DNA of 13,083 nt from Chloroflexota bacterium (GCA_024278255.1 JAJRTP010000027.1:1-13083), one strand, 5' to 3'. Counted from the first letter of the stretch, positions 1-6,810 are shown. The notes: generated from the letters alone by a model not told the origin. Numbers and translations are program-made.

Positions 1-1
1 A

Positions 2-1201
2 TCCTGGCACATCCCCTTTGTAGAAACGCAGCTTGACGTGGCGGAACTGGCGCGGCAGGAAGACATGACGGTGGAAGAGGCGGGGCGGTACGCTCGCTAC
101 CGTTTCTTTGCCCAGGCAGCGCGGCAGTTTGGCGCAGAGGCCGTGGCTGTAGGTCACAATGCAGACGATCAGGCGGAGACGGTTCTGATGAATCTGCTGC
201 GGGGCAGCGGGCTGGCTGGTTTGGGAGGAATGCGTCCGGTGGGGCGGGTGCCTGCAGCGGAGGAGTTGGTCTTGTTACGGCCGTTGCTCCACACCTCCCG
301 CACCGACATTGAAGCGTACTGTACCGCCCACCAACTCCAGCCCCGCCATGACGAAAGCAACCGGGATATTAGTTATTTTCGCAACCGGATTCGTCATCAA
401 CTTTTGCCCCTGCTGGCAGCTTTTAATCCGCAAATCAAGCCCCATTTAGGCCAACTGGCTCAGGTGGTGCAGGCAGATTATGATTTATTGCAGCAGCTTT
501 TTCAGGCGGAATGGCCGGATTTGCTGGCCGGGCAGGGGACTGGCTGGCTGGCTTTGTGGCGGGCGGCGTGGCGGGAACTGCCGGTTAGCTGGCAGCGTTT
601 GGCTTTGCGGCAGGCGGTCTTGGCGGTACGGCCGTTGCAGACAGAGATTGGCTTTCGATCCATTGAGCAGGCTAGAGAATTGGCCTTGCAGGAGAGTCCC
701 GGGGCGCAGGCGCATCTGCCGGGGGACGTGACGTTGACGGTGGGGTATGAGCGGCTCTTTTTTGCCCTGCCGGATACGGCCGTGCCGCTGGACGCGCCGC
801 AAATTTCAAAGCGCGTTCCGCTGCCTGTGCCGGGGCGAGTGAATTTGTCTGGTGGATGGGTGTTGGAAACGGCCGTCGTCGCCCAACCCGATCTAACTAC
901 CATCCAAAACAACCCCGATCCCTGGATGGCTTATGTGGACGGGGACGCGGCGGGCAGCTTGTTTGTCCGGTCCCGGCTGCCGGGGGAGCGGTTTCAGCCG
1001 TTGGGGCTGGACGGCCGTTCGGCCAAATTGAAGGATGTGATGATCAATCGTAAAATTGCGCGGGAGTTACGGCCGTATTGGCCCATTGTGGCCAACGAGG
1101 AACATGCCGTCTGGCTGGTGGGCCATCAAATTGACGAACGGGTGCGGGTGATGGCTGCGTCCCAAAATATCTGGCAAATGAGGTGTTACCAACAAAAATG
1201 A
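2..1201 (+). CDS. tilS: tRNA(Ile)-lysidine synthase, 5' end outside window
   Basis: TilS uses ATP to attach lysine to C34 of the AUA-reading tRNA-Ile, changing its codon and amino-acid identity; it is an essential cytoplasmic enzyme. The frame is open from base 2, so the start and the SGGxDS ATP-binding loop lie upstream of the window; the GTG at 38 is only an internal codon. Visible family signatures are the GHNADDQAETVLMNLLRGSG segment (bases 155-214), the later RNRIRHQLLP motif (about 379-408), and a C-terminal TilS domain with RLPGERFQPLGLDGRSAKLKD (about 973-1035). The TGA at 1199-1201 overlaps the tupA ATG at 1198 (ATGA), so the two are probably translationally coupled. Five to six ACGGCCGT octamers lie inside it. 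Identification is firm. Confidence 0.95.
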   Translation, partial: SWHIPFVETQLDVAELARQEDMTVEEAGRYARYRFFAQAARQFGAEAVAVGHNADDQAETVLMNLLRGSGLAGLGGMRPVGRVPAAEELVLLRPLLHTSRTDIEAYCTAHQLQPRHDESNRDISYFRNRIRHQLLPLLAAFNPQIKPHLGQLAQVVQADYDLLQQLFQAEWPDLLAGQGTGWLALWRAAWRELPVSWQRLALRQAVLAVRPLQTEIGFRSIEQARELALQESPGAQAHLPGDVTLTVGYERLFFALPDTAVPLDAPQISKRVPLPVPGRVNLSGGWVLETAVVAQPDLTTIQNNPDPWMAYVDGDAAGSLFVRSRLPGERFQPLGLDGRSAKLKDVMINRKIARELRPYWPIVANEEHAVWLVGHQIDERVRVMAASQNIWQMRCYQQK

Positions 1202-2022
1202 AACAAACAATCAGGCAACTCACTCTGGTTTTAGGTTTGGTTATTCTTTTGGCGGCGTGTCAAAGTCAAAACGAACCGCAGCAGTTGAAAATAGCCACGA
1301 CCACATCTACCAATGATTCCGGCCTGATGGATTATCTGCTGCCTGATTTTGAGGAAAAGTATAACGCAAAGGTGGACGTGATTGCCGTGGGTACGGGGCA
1401 GGCATTGGCTCTGGGCGAATCGGGCGATGTGGATGCGGTGCTGGTTCATGCACGGCCGTTGGAGGACAAATTTGTGGCGGAGGGATATGGTATTAACCGG
1501 AAAGACGTGATGCACAACGACTTCATCATCCTCGGCCCGGCGGACGATCCGGCAGGCATTGCCGGAACGGAGAGCGTGGCGGAAGCGCTGGCCCAAATTA
1601 CGGCGACGGAATCTCCGTTTGTGTCCAGAGGGGATAATTCCGGTACGCACGTCAAGGAGATGGCTTTGTGGGAAATGGCCGGTGTGGAACCGGCCGGCGA
1701 CTGGTATTTGTCCGTCGGGCAAGGCATGGGGGCGACGCTGACGGTGGCTGACGAGCAGCAAGCGTACACTCTCAGCGACCGGGGCACGTACCTGAAACGG
1801 TTGGCTGAGGGGATTGATTTGGAGATTATGGTGGAAGGCGACCCGCCGCTGAATAATCCATATGGCGTCATCATGGTCAACCCGGAGCGCTTCCCTGACG
1901 TGAATGCTGATCTGGCCCGGAAATTTGTAGACTGGCTCACTTCTCCGGAAACGCAAGCGGCGATTGACGCTTACCGGGTGAATGGGCATCAACTCTTTTT
2001 TGCCGACGCGCCTGGAGGCTGA
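1198..2022 (+). CDS. tupA: Tungstate ABC transporter substrate-binding lipoprotein TupA
   Basis: Extracytoplasmic tungstate-binding protein delivering oxyanion to TupBC. The chosen ATG at 1198 gives 274 residues beginning with a lipoprotein signal peptide: charged MKQTIRQ, a hydrophobic stretch, then the lipobox L18-A19-A20-C21. An upstream GTG (1183) is in frame but would spoil the signal peptide and extend into tilS. Family motifs are TTTSTNDSG (residues 34-42), VGTGQAL (64-70), LVHA (82-85), and RKDVMHNDFIILGP (101-114), which are typical of TupA rather than molybdate-binding ModA. It overlaps tilS by 4 bases and is separated from tupB by 2 bases, so transcription is probably from a promoter upstream of the window. 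The substrate (tungstate over molybdate) is inferred from family resemblance. Confidence 0.9.
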   Translation: MKQTIRQLTLVLGLVILLAACQSQNEPQQLKIATTTSTNDSGLMDYLLPDFEEKYNAKVDVIAVGTGQALALGESGDVDAVLVHARPLEDKFVAEGYGINRKDVMHNDFIILGPADDPAGIAGTESVAEALAQITATESPFVSRGDNSGTHVKEMALWEMAGVEPAGDWYLSVGQGMGATLTVADEQQAYTLSDRGTYLKRLAEGIDLEIMVEGDPPLNNPYGVIMVNPERFPDVNADLARKFVDWLTSPETQAAIDAYRVNGHQLFFADAPGG

Positions 2023-2024
2023 TC

Positions 2025-2711
2025 ATGTTTCTCTCGGCTCTTAGGGAAGCGTTGGCCCTGATCCTGAGCGGTGATTCGGCCTTGTGGCAGATTGTTTGGT
2101 TGACGCTGTTGGTGAGCGGGTCGGCTTTGATCATTGCGGCGGCTGTTGGTGTGCCTTCTGGTGCGTTTTTGGGATTACGATCATTTCGGGGGCAAAAGTG
2201 GCTGACGGCCGTTATCTACACAGGCATGGGGTTGCCGCCAGTGGTGGTGGGGCTGGTGGTCTTTTTGCTGCTCTCCCGGCAGGGGGTGTTGGGTGATTTA
2301 GACTGGCTCTTCACGCCGCAGGCGATGATTCTGGCGCAGGTTGTTCTGGCGGTGCCGTTGGTGATGGGGGTGACGATGACGGCCGTGCGCGGCGTCAGCC
2401 GGGAATTACGGCCGCAGCTTCGTTCTCTGGGGGCGACAGATTGGCAAGTATTGAGCGCCATCCTGGGCGAAGCCCGCTTTGGCGTCATTGTGGGACTGGT
2501 GGCCGGTTTCGGCGCGGCCATCAGCGAAGTGGGTGCGGTGATGATTGTGGGGGGCAACATTGCCGGCAAAACCCGGGTTCTGACGACGGCTATTGTCTTA
2601 GAGACCCGTCAGGGAAACTTTGATTTGGCGCTGGCCTTGGGTATTATCTTATTATTACTGGCGTTTATTACCAATGCCCTGGCAGTACGCTTACAGGGGC
2701 GAGTGGATTAG
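2025..2711 (+). CDS. tupB: Tungstate ABC transporter permease TupB
   Basis: Inner-membrane permease of 228 residues forming the channel with TupC as the ATPase. The sequence shows alternating hydrophobic segments (about residues 20-45, 62-85, 95-125, 160-185, 203-222), consistent with the five or so membrane spans usual in this family. The cytoplasmic coupling (EAA-type) loop is seen as LRSLGATDWQVLSAILGEAR (about 137-156), followed by the conserved GFGAAISEVGAVMIVGGN stretch. ATG at 2025 follows the tupA stop after 2 bases, and the stop at 2709-2711 is 7 bases before tupC, so the genes are clearly one operon. It contains two ACGGCCGT octamers, one encoding Thr-Ala-Val. Confidence 0.9.
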   Translation: MFLSALREALALILSGDSALWQIVWLTLLVSGSALIIAAAVGVPSGAFLGLRSFRGQKWLTAVIYTGMGLPPVVVGLVVFLLLSRQGVLGDLDWLFTPQAMILAQVVLAVPLVMGVTMTAVRGVSRELRPQLRSLGATDWQVLSAILGEARFGVIVGLVAGFGAAISEVGAVMIVGGNIAGKTRVLTTAIVLETRQGNFDLALALGIILLLLAFITNALAVRLQGRVD

Positions 2712-2718
2712 TTTTTGT

Positions 2719-3447
2719 ATGTCCCAGGCACCCATTTATTCAGCAAAAAATATCACTCGGGTCTATAACGGCCGTACCGTCCTGAACCTGGATGCGCTGC
2801 AAGTGCGAGCAGGGGAAGTGCTGGCGGTGGTCGGGCCAAGCGGGGCGGGGAAGAGTACGCTGCTGCGGCTGCTGGCTTTTCTGGAACGTCCGTCCGCGGG
2901 GGAGTTGGCTTTTTACGGCCGTCCTGTGAGCGACCAATGGCCGGATTTGGCGGCACGGCGGCGGGTGACGATGGTGTTTCAACGGCCGCAGCTTTTGCGC
3001 CGCTCCGTGCGGGAGAATGTGGCTTACGGGCTGGGGGTGCGGGGGGAACGGGAGAATGGGCAGGTTACGGCCGTGCTGGATCAACTCGGTTTGGATGCCG
3101 TGGCTACAGCCAAAGCTCATACCCTCTCTGGCGGTGAAGCGCAGCGGGTAGCCTTGGCCCGCGCCCTAGTCCTCCGGCCGGACGTGCTGCTGCTGGACGA
3201 GCCGACGGCCAATCTGGACCCGTATAACATCAACATTATCGAGCAATTTGTCCGCCGGGTGAACGAGGCACAAAACACTACTGTCGTCATTGTTACCCAC
3301 AATATTTTCCAGGCGCGGCGGCTGGCGCATCGGGTGGGGTTGCTGTTGGACGGCCGTTTGGTGGAGATTGCGGAGACGGAGGATTTCTTTGCACGGCCGT
3401 CCCAGCCCGAAACGGCCGCTTTCGTTAAGGGCGAAATCATTTATTGA
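2719..3447 (+). CDS. tupC: Tungstate ABC transporter ATP-binding protein TupC
   Basis: Cytoplasmic ATPase of 242 residues driving tungstate import. Walker A GPSGAGKST (residues 39-47), Q-loop Q88, ABC signature LSGGE (136-140), Walker B VLLLDE (156-161) and switch H194 are all present, so it should be active. I place the start at ATG 2719, 7 bases after the tupB stop. The frame is open further upstream to an ATG at 2620, but that would overlap most of the tupB 3' end and add a tryptophan-rich nonsense leader. Five ACGGCCGT octamers fall in this gene; the one at 3393 is the last before a 2.6-kb gap. The antitoxin remnant starts 18 bases downstream on the same strand and could share the transcript. 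Confidence 0.93.
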   Translation: MSQAPIYSAKNITRVYNGRTVLNLDALQVRAGEVLAVVGPSGAGKSTLLRLLAFLERPSAGELAFYGRPVSDQWPDLAARRRVTMVFQRPQLLRRSVRENVAYGLGVRGERENGQVTAVLDQLGLDAVATAKAHTLSGGEAQRVALARALVLRPDVLLLDEPTANLDPYNINIIEQFVRRVNEAQNTTVVIVTHNIFQARRLAHRVGLLLDGRLVEIAETEDFFARPSQPETAAFVKGEIIY

Positions 3448-3465
3448 TGGAAAAGGAATGTTAGA

Positions 3466-3693
3466 ATGATGGTAGTCACTGTTCAAGCAGCCAAAACGAA
3501 CTTCCCTGAACTTTTGCAGCGTGTAAAAAACGGGGAAAGCATTATCATTACAGACGCAGGATAGCCCGTAGCCGTCTTGTCGCCGATTGAGAAAGCTCCG
3601 GCAAAGCGTGTACCCGGTATTGATGCCGGTAAAGTAGTTATCAAGTCTGATTTTGACGATCCGTTGCCCGCGTTTAATCTAGGAGACAACTGA
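3466..3693 (+). pseudogene. Phd/YefM-family antitoxin interrupted by an amber codon
   Basis: Translation from ATG 3466 gives MMVVTVQAAKTNFPELLQRV and then NGESIIITDAG, the N-terminal DNA-binding fold of Phd/YefM antitoxins. A TAG at 3562-3564 follows exactly where the family usually has Lys or Arg (ITxAGKPVAxL). The same frame continues with PVAVLSPIEKAPAKRVPG and a C-terminal ...SDFDDPLPAFNLGDN ending at TGA 3691, which matches the toxin-binding tail pattern (DDFDxPLP). One base change (AAG to TAG) explains it, so the break is recent, a sequencing error, or is read through. An AAAGGAAT ribosome-binding site lies just upstream of the start (about 3452-3459). No PIN or other toxin gene follows; the methyltransferase 3' end begins 11 bases later. 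Normal role: repress its own operon and neutralise the toxin. Confidence 0.8.
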
Positions 3694-3704
3694 CTTGCCG
3701 GTTT

Positions 3705-4616
3705 TTACACATTATAATCGGTTTGTGATTCTTCCAGTTGCAAAAGAGGTTTTTGTAAGGCTAACTGGCCGCCTTGAGGATAAAGCAAATCGTTTGTGTG
3801 GGGATCAAAATTAGCGATTAGCACTTCTTGGTTCAATACTCGTTTGACCCCGTTTTTCTTGGCGCTCATGCCTGAATATGATTGTATGGGAATAATTTGA
3901 TAACCGGGGTACATTTGGCGGACTTCAGGTGTGTCGTAGGAAGAAAGAATCCATTTGCATTTGGTTTCTGACAGCCGGACTGCTAGTCGCCGGTGATCTT
4001 CCCAATCTTGCATATTATGCTTATAATTGCATCCGTTTTTAGGATAAGGTGGATCAAGGTACATGAAAGTTTTGGGGCGATCATAACGATCAATGCACTG
4101 TTCCCAGCTCAGGTTTTCGATGATAACGGTACGGAGCCGCGCGTGGACTGGTTCCATACGTTTTCGCAAATGTTTTAAGGCGCCAATGAGGCGATTTCCG
4201 TGGCCGCCATCAGAAATACTGGTCTGAAAACGGGGATAATCCAGTTCGCCTCCCCATCCAGCCATGATGAGATAGTAAAAGCGGTGGGCGCGTTCTATAT
4301 CGGACAATTGTGTAGGGTTTGCTTGCGCCAATCTTTCAAATTCAGCGCGGGAAACTAATTCCCATTCAAAGGATTGGATTAACTCTTCAGGCTTATGTTT
4401 GAGGACGCGGAAGAAATTGATGAGTTCCTGATCAATATCGTTGATGACTTCGACCGGGCTTGGTTGTTTACCAAATAGCACCCAAGCGCCGCCGGCAAAT
4501 GGCTCTACGTAACAGGTATGATCGGGTATTAGCGGAATAATGTGTTTCCGCAATCGTGATTTTCCACCGACCCAGCGAATGGGGCTATTGATCATTTTTT
4601 GTTTGTTAGAAGCCAT
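3705..4616 (-). CDS. Dam-class adenine-N6 DNA methyltransferase of the R-M cassette
   Basis: This 303-residue enzyme transfers methyl from AdoMet to adenine N6 in a recognition site, protecting host DNA from the partner endonuclease. The alpha-class order is visible: RWVGGKS (residues 14-20, motif X), YVEPFAGGAWVLFG (36-49, AdoMet motif I), INDID (58-62), then the catalytic DPPY (188-191) well after the intervening target-recognition region, and WILSSYD (222-228). This matches the D12/Dam family. Start ATG at 4616 has a GGTGG stretch 8-12 bases upstream; an alternative Met8 is possible. It diverges from the controller gene and has its own promoter. Codon and base use are AT-richer than the flanking genes and it contains no ACGGCCGT. 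The recognition sequence cannot be read from the sequence; GATC-like is only a possibility. Confidence 0.88.
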   Translation of the reverse strand: MASNKQKMINSPIRWVGGKSRLRKHIIPLIPDHTCYVEPFAGGAWVLFGKQPSPVEVINDIDQELINFFRVLKHKPEELIQSFEWELVSRAEFERLAQANPTQLSDIERAHRFYYLIMAGWGGELDYPRFQTSISDGGHGNRLIGALKHLRKRMEPVHARLRTVIIENLSWEQCIDRYDRPKTFMYLDPPYPKNGCNYKHNMQDWEDHRRLAVRLSETKCKWILSSYDTPEVRQMYPGYQIIPIQSYSGMSAKKNGVKRVLNQEVLIANFDPHTNDLLYPQGGQLALQKPLLQLEESQTDYNV

Positions 4617-4628
4617 AAAATTACCACC

Positions 4629-4647
4629 ATGTCTCTGTTAGAGACAT
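4629..4647. promoter_or_regulatory. Dyad operator ATGTCTC-N5-GAGACAT
   Basis: A perfect 7-base inverted repeat with a 5-base centre lies 12 bases upstream of the methyltransferase ATG. It overlaps the last two bases of the predicted -10 and covers the expected transcription start. In controller-type R-M systems the C protein binds such dyads; that this site is the C box is inferred from position only. Confidence 0.6.
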
Positions 4648-4674
4648 TTTATCACGTTTTATTTGGAATGGCAA
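4646..4674 (-). promoter_or_regulatory. Promoter of the methyltransferase gene
   Basis: Reading the minus strand, a -35 TTGCCA (plus 4669-4674) and a -10 TAAAAT (plus 4646-4651) are separated by exactly 17 bases. The predicted start falls near 4639, giving a leader of roughly 20-25 bases before the ATG at 4616. The -10 overlaps the dyad at 4629-4647, which is the expected placement for repression of the methyltransferase by the controller protein. Confidence 0.65.
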
Positions 4675-4686
4675 GGTATATGCACA

Positions 4687-4722
4687 AATGTTCTTAGTAG
4701 TATAAGCGACCAGAAGAACATT
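4687..4722. promoter_or_regulatory. Second dyad AATGTTCTT-N18-AAGAACATT upstream of controller gene
   Basis: Two perfect complementary 9-base arms 18 bases apart sit 21-56 bases upstream of the controller ATG. The arms resemble the first dyad (shared ATGT.CT core). Between them is TATAAG (4701-4706), a possible -10 for the controller-endonuclease transcript without a good -35, as expected for a promoter that needs activation by its own C protein. Binding by the controller is an inference. Confidence 0.5.
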
Positions 4723-4742
4723 AGGCAAGTTGAATTTAACTG

Positions 4743-4985
4743 ATGGAACGCTTTGGTGAAAAATTACGCGCCTTGAGAAAATATCATCACGTAACTCTAC
4801 AATGGTTAGCCAATGAATTAGGGTACTCAACTCACAGTTACATCAGTGAGATTGAAAAAGGGCAAAAAATACCCACTGCGCAGTTTGTCCTCAAGGTTTC
4901 CCGGTTATTTCAGGTTTCAACTGATATGTTGTTGAAAGATGAGATAGAACTGAATTTGGAAAATTCAAGGATTATGGATATATGA
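4743..4985 (+). CDS. XRE-family controller (C) protein of the R-M cassette
   Basis: An 80-residue one-domain helix-turn-helix protein. The Cro/C1-type fold is seen in order: FGEKLRALRKYHHVTLQWLA (residues 4-23), the recognition region NELGYSTHSYISEIEKGQK (24-42), then VLKVSRLFQVSTDMLL (49-64). Length and position match controller proteins of type II R-M systems, which first activate their own operon and the endonuclease and later repress, so that methylation is established before restriction. Its TGA (4983-4985) overlaps the endonuclease ATG (4982), so the two are coupled. No strong Shine-Dalgarno is seen before the ATG, leaving open a leaderless or weakly initiated message. The gene is AT-rich relative to the chromosome around it. 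Confidence 0.83.
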   Translation: MERFGEKLRALRKYHHVTLQWLANELGYSTHSYISEIEKGQKIPTAQFVLKVSRLFQVSTDMLLKDEIELNLENSRIMDI

Positions 4986-5758
4986 GCCTCCCTTTTGTAG
5001 AGCGGAATCCAACCGACGCCGAAATTGAGAAATTGAGGCTGATTTTGAGTACCTATCAGGATGGCAGCGGTATGTTGCAGCGTGATGGCGGGCGTACTTT
5101 GCCGGGGTGGCGAGATTTTGAGCGTTCCGTGGCTGCTGCTTTTTTGGGAAAGGCACTTGAGAGCAAGTGGATTTATGATGTGATTTTGACTAATTCAAAA
5201 GGCGTCCAGTTTGGCGTATCGTGTAAGATGAGGGGGACATTGCGAGAGGTAGAACGTAAGGGACGTGTAACCGTTGAACTCTCCAATGCGTCTGGCGAAT
5301 TTTGGGATTCGGTGAAGACGCGAGGAATAACGCAAGAAAATTATCACGAACACCCCGGAATTGTGGGAGCCACGATTATTGAAGTAGTAGAAGGGTGGCA
5401 CGCAAACGTTGGTCTGGACAATGGCGGTTTCATTGATAATTCCCGGAGTTTTTTCTTGTCGCTTCAATGGGAGCCTAAAACGGGCCAGTACCAATTGTTT
5501 CAATATCCTGTTGATTTACCTGATCCCGTAGAACTTGTATGGGAAGTCGCTGGCAGACGTTTAATTGGACGCGATCAGACAGGCGTTCTATTTGAGTGGT
5601 ATGGTTTGTCCGGCGGTCAATTGAAATATTACCCGCTGGCAGATTTGGCCGATTGGCAATCTGGCGTATTTTATCTGGAACCATTGCCGGATGATCTGGA
5701 GTATGGCTTGCAACGCAAGGCTGAGTTGTACTTTTCAGACATATGGCCGGGCAATTGA
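4982..5758 (+). CDS. Probable type II restriction endonuclease, family not recognised
   Basis: The 258-residue product is called an endonuclease mainly from context: it overlaps the controller gene by ATGA and lies opposite a divergent methyltransferase, the standard M-C-R order. A plausible PD-(D/E)xK core is present: a helix carrying E47 (GWRDFERSVAAAFLGKALES), then D66 in WIYDVILTN, then a strand FGVSCK with K82 (D66-X13-S80-C81-K82). The middle position is Ser rather than the usual Asp or Glu, which is a variant core if the alignment is right. The C-terminal half (residues 140-258) is rich in aromatic residues and may recognise DNA. I do not recognise a named enzyme or specificity. It lacks ACGGCCGT and has lower GC than resident genes. 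Confidence 0.6.
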   Translation: MSLPFVERNPTDAEIEKLRLILSTYQDGSGMLQRDGGRTLPGWRDFERSVAAAFLGKALESKWIYDVILTNSKGVQFGVSCKMRGTLREVERKGRVTVELSNASGEFWDSVKTRGITQENYHEHPGIVGATIIEVVEGWHANVGLDNGGFIDNSRSFFLSLQWEPKTGQYQLFQYPVDLPDPVELVWEVAGRRLIGRDQTGVLFEWYGLSGGQLKYYPLADLADWQSGVFYLEPLPDDLEYGLQRKAELYFSDIWPGN

Positions 5759-5814
5759 AAGACAGTTTCATTTGCTCGGCGTAATAACGTGCGGATTATC
5801 AAAGAGGTGCTTTC

Positions 5815-6024
5815 ATGACTCAAAATTTACGCAGCCGATTGTTGGCCGGTGAATTGTTGATTAGCACAATGTTGACTTTTCCCTCGGCGGAAATTGCGGA
5901 GATGACGGCGCTGGCTGCTGGACACCGGCCTTGTGATGAATGTCAGCGGGAACGAGCGCAGCAGTTTCGGGCGGCTGGCGTGCAGCGAATCCTGAATTGG
6001 GGTACGGCCGTGCCCTCAAAATGA
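5815..6024 (+). CDS. Small HRPCxxC-motif protein, possibly a truncated remnant
   Basis: A 69-residue product with a good ribosome-binding site (AAAGAGGTG at 5801-5809) before ATG 5815. Residues about 34-52 (ALAAGHRPCDECQRERAQQF) closely resemble the C-terminal conserved block of a widespread uncharacterised bacterial family that ends in ALAAGHRPCAECRR; the two cysteines suggest metal binding. Those relatives, as I remember them, are more than twice as long, so this may be an N-terminally truncated copy that regained a start codon. The last codons contain an ACGGCCGT octamer (6004), so the gene appears resident rather than part of the R-M cassette. Its 3' end overlaps the convergent hydrolase gene by 9 bases. 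Function unknown. Confidence 0.5.
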   Translation: MTQNLRSRLLAGELLISTMLTFPSAEIAEMTALAAGHRPCDECQRERAQQFRAAGVQRILNWGTAVPSK

Positions 6025-6687
6025 ACCCCACCAGTTTTTCAGGTCGCGCATCCCTTGCGCGTTGAGTTTGTGACCAGTATCGTACTCTTTGTAAGTGAGA
6101 GATGCGCCCGCGGCCTGGACAGCTTGGGCGCTGGCGCGGGCGGTGACCAGAGGAACGCGCTCATCTTGTGTGCCTGCGGCCATAAAGACGGGTAAATCCT
6201 GTAAGATGTTGGGGGGTACAGCTCTTTGGGCGGGCGAAGGCATGAAGCCGACGAGACTGGCAATGGCCTGAATCCAAGCGGGCTGGTGGACGGCCGTAGC
6301 CAAAGCTGCCGCCGCTCCCTGACTAAATCCCATCATATGAATTTGGTGCAAATCGGCATTATACAGGGCAGGCAGAGCGTGGATGAATTGGGTGATAGCG
6401 TTGACGGCCGTATCAAACTGTTCCAGCGTGGGCCATTCCTGAGGGGCGCGGGGCTGCCAACTGAAACGGCCGTCCCCTTCCTGAGCAACGCCTCTGGGAG
6501 CCACGATGAGCCAGTGAGGCGGCAGAGACCGGGAAAAAACCCACATGGCATCTTCATTGCCCCAGTAACCATGCAGGAGTACGGCCGTGGGGTGCGGTCC
6601 GGATGAGTCCGGCAGCAGCACCCGGTGTACCAGACCGGTTTGAGCCAGCGCCAGCCCACGATCAACTAAAAATGGTTTAACCTTCAT
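6016..6687 (-). CDS. Alpha/beta hydrolase, phospholipase/carboxylesterase type
   Basis: A 223-residue cytoplasmic serine esterase-like protein; no signal peptide. The catalytic triad is visible: nucleophile S122 in GFSQGA (residues 120-125), D175 in AGTQDERVP, H206 in DTGHKLN, with the oxyanion segment LLHGYWGNE (37-45). The size and the GFSQGA/TQDERVP/GH pattern fit the carboxylesterase/phospholipase (YpfH/EstB-like) family, which cleaves short-chain or lysophospholipid esters; the real substrate is unknown. The start at ATG 6687 has no purine-rich ribosome site (the bases before it are CTCCC), so the message may be leaderless or weakly initiated. Five ACGGCCGT copies occur within it or at its shared 3' end. 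Confidence 0.82.
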   Translation of the reverse strand: MKVKPFLVDRGLALAQTGLVHRVLLPDSSGPHPTAVLLHGYWGNEDAMWVFSRSLPPHWLIVAPRGVAQEGDGRFSWQPRAPQEWPTLEQFDTAVNAITQFIHALPALYNADLHQIHMMGFSQGAAAALATAVHQPAWIQAIASLVGFMPSPAQRAVPPNILQDLPVFMAAGTQDERVPLVTARASAQAVQAAGASLTYKEYDTGHKLNAQGMRDLKNWWGSF

Positions 6688-6747
6688 GGGAGATACTGTA
6701 ACATAAACTGATCACTTATGACCACATTAATAGGGGAGCGACCAGAC

Positions 6748-6792
6748 AAAAAAAGAGGTGGTAGACTAACGGGCGTTAGTCCAACCACCTCT
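6748..6792 (-). terminator. Rho-independent terminator (minus strand)
   Basis: Arms AGAGGTGGT (6754-6762) and ACCACCTCT (6784-6792), plus inner arms GACTAAC (6764-6770) and GTTAGTC (6775-6781) around a GGGC loop, form a 16-pair stem with a small asymmetric bulge. A run of seven A on the plus strand (6748-6754) becomes the U-tract on the minus strand. In the plus direction it is followed by eight G, so it is not a plus-strand terminator. Confidence 0.65.
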
Positions 6793-6804
6793 GGGGGGGG
6801 AGCC
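6748..6804 (-). ncRNA. Putative ~57-nt small RNA or short attenuated leader
   Basis: Minus strand: a strong promoter (TTGACT, 17 bases, TATACT; plus 6811-6839) predicts a start near 6804. The RNA would begin with a short leader holding an eight-C run (plus 6793-6800), then a long hairpin (6754-6792), then seven U. No open frame fits. It ends about 60 bases before the hydrolase ATG, so it could be a free-standing small RNA or a terminated leader of that gene. No known RNA family was recognised. Prediction from sequence only. Confidence 0.5.
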
Positions 6805-6810
6805 ACGAAA

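Noticed and set aside
1231..1992. Open frame of about 250 codons antisense to tupA
   Set aside because: Same shadow composition; tupA has a lipobox and family motifs on the sense strand.
2620..2718. Longer tupC start at 2620
   Set aside because: It would overlap the tupB 3' end by about 90 bases and add a tryptophan/tyrosine-rich leader unlike ABC ATPases; ATG 2719 fits the operon spacing.
3694..3720. A toxin start (TTG) right after the antitoxin stop
   Set aside because: The frame gives no PIN, RelE or Doc-like sequence and runs into the antisense 3' end of the methyltransferase.
6702..6720. CATAA...TTATG repeat as hydrolase operator
   Set aside because: Only 5-base arms, and the internal TGATCA is off-centre; too weak to call.
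6754..6800. Hairpin as a plus-strand terminator
   Set aside because: In the plus direction it is followed by eight G, not T; the A-run on the left makes it a minus-strand terminator.
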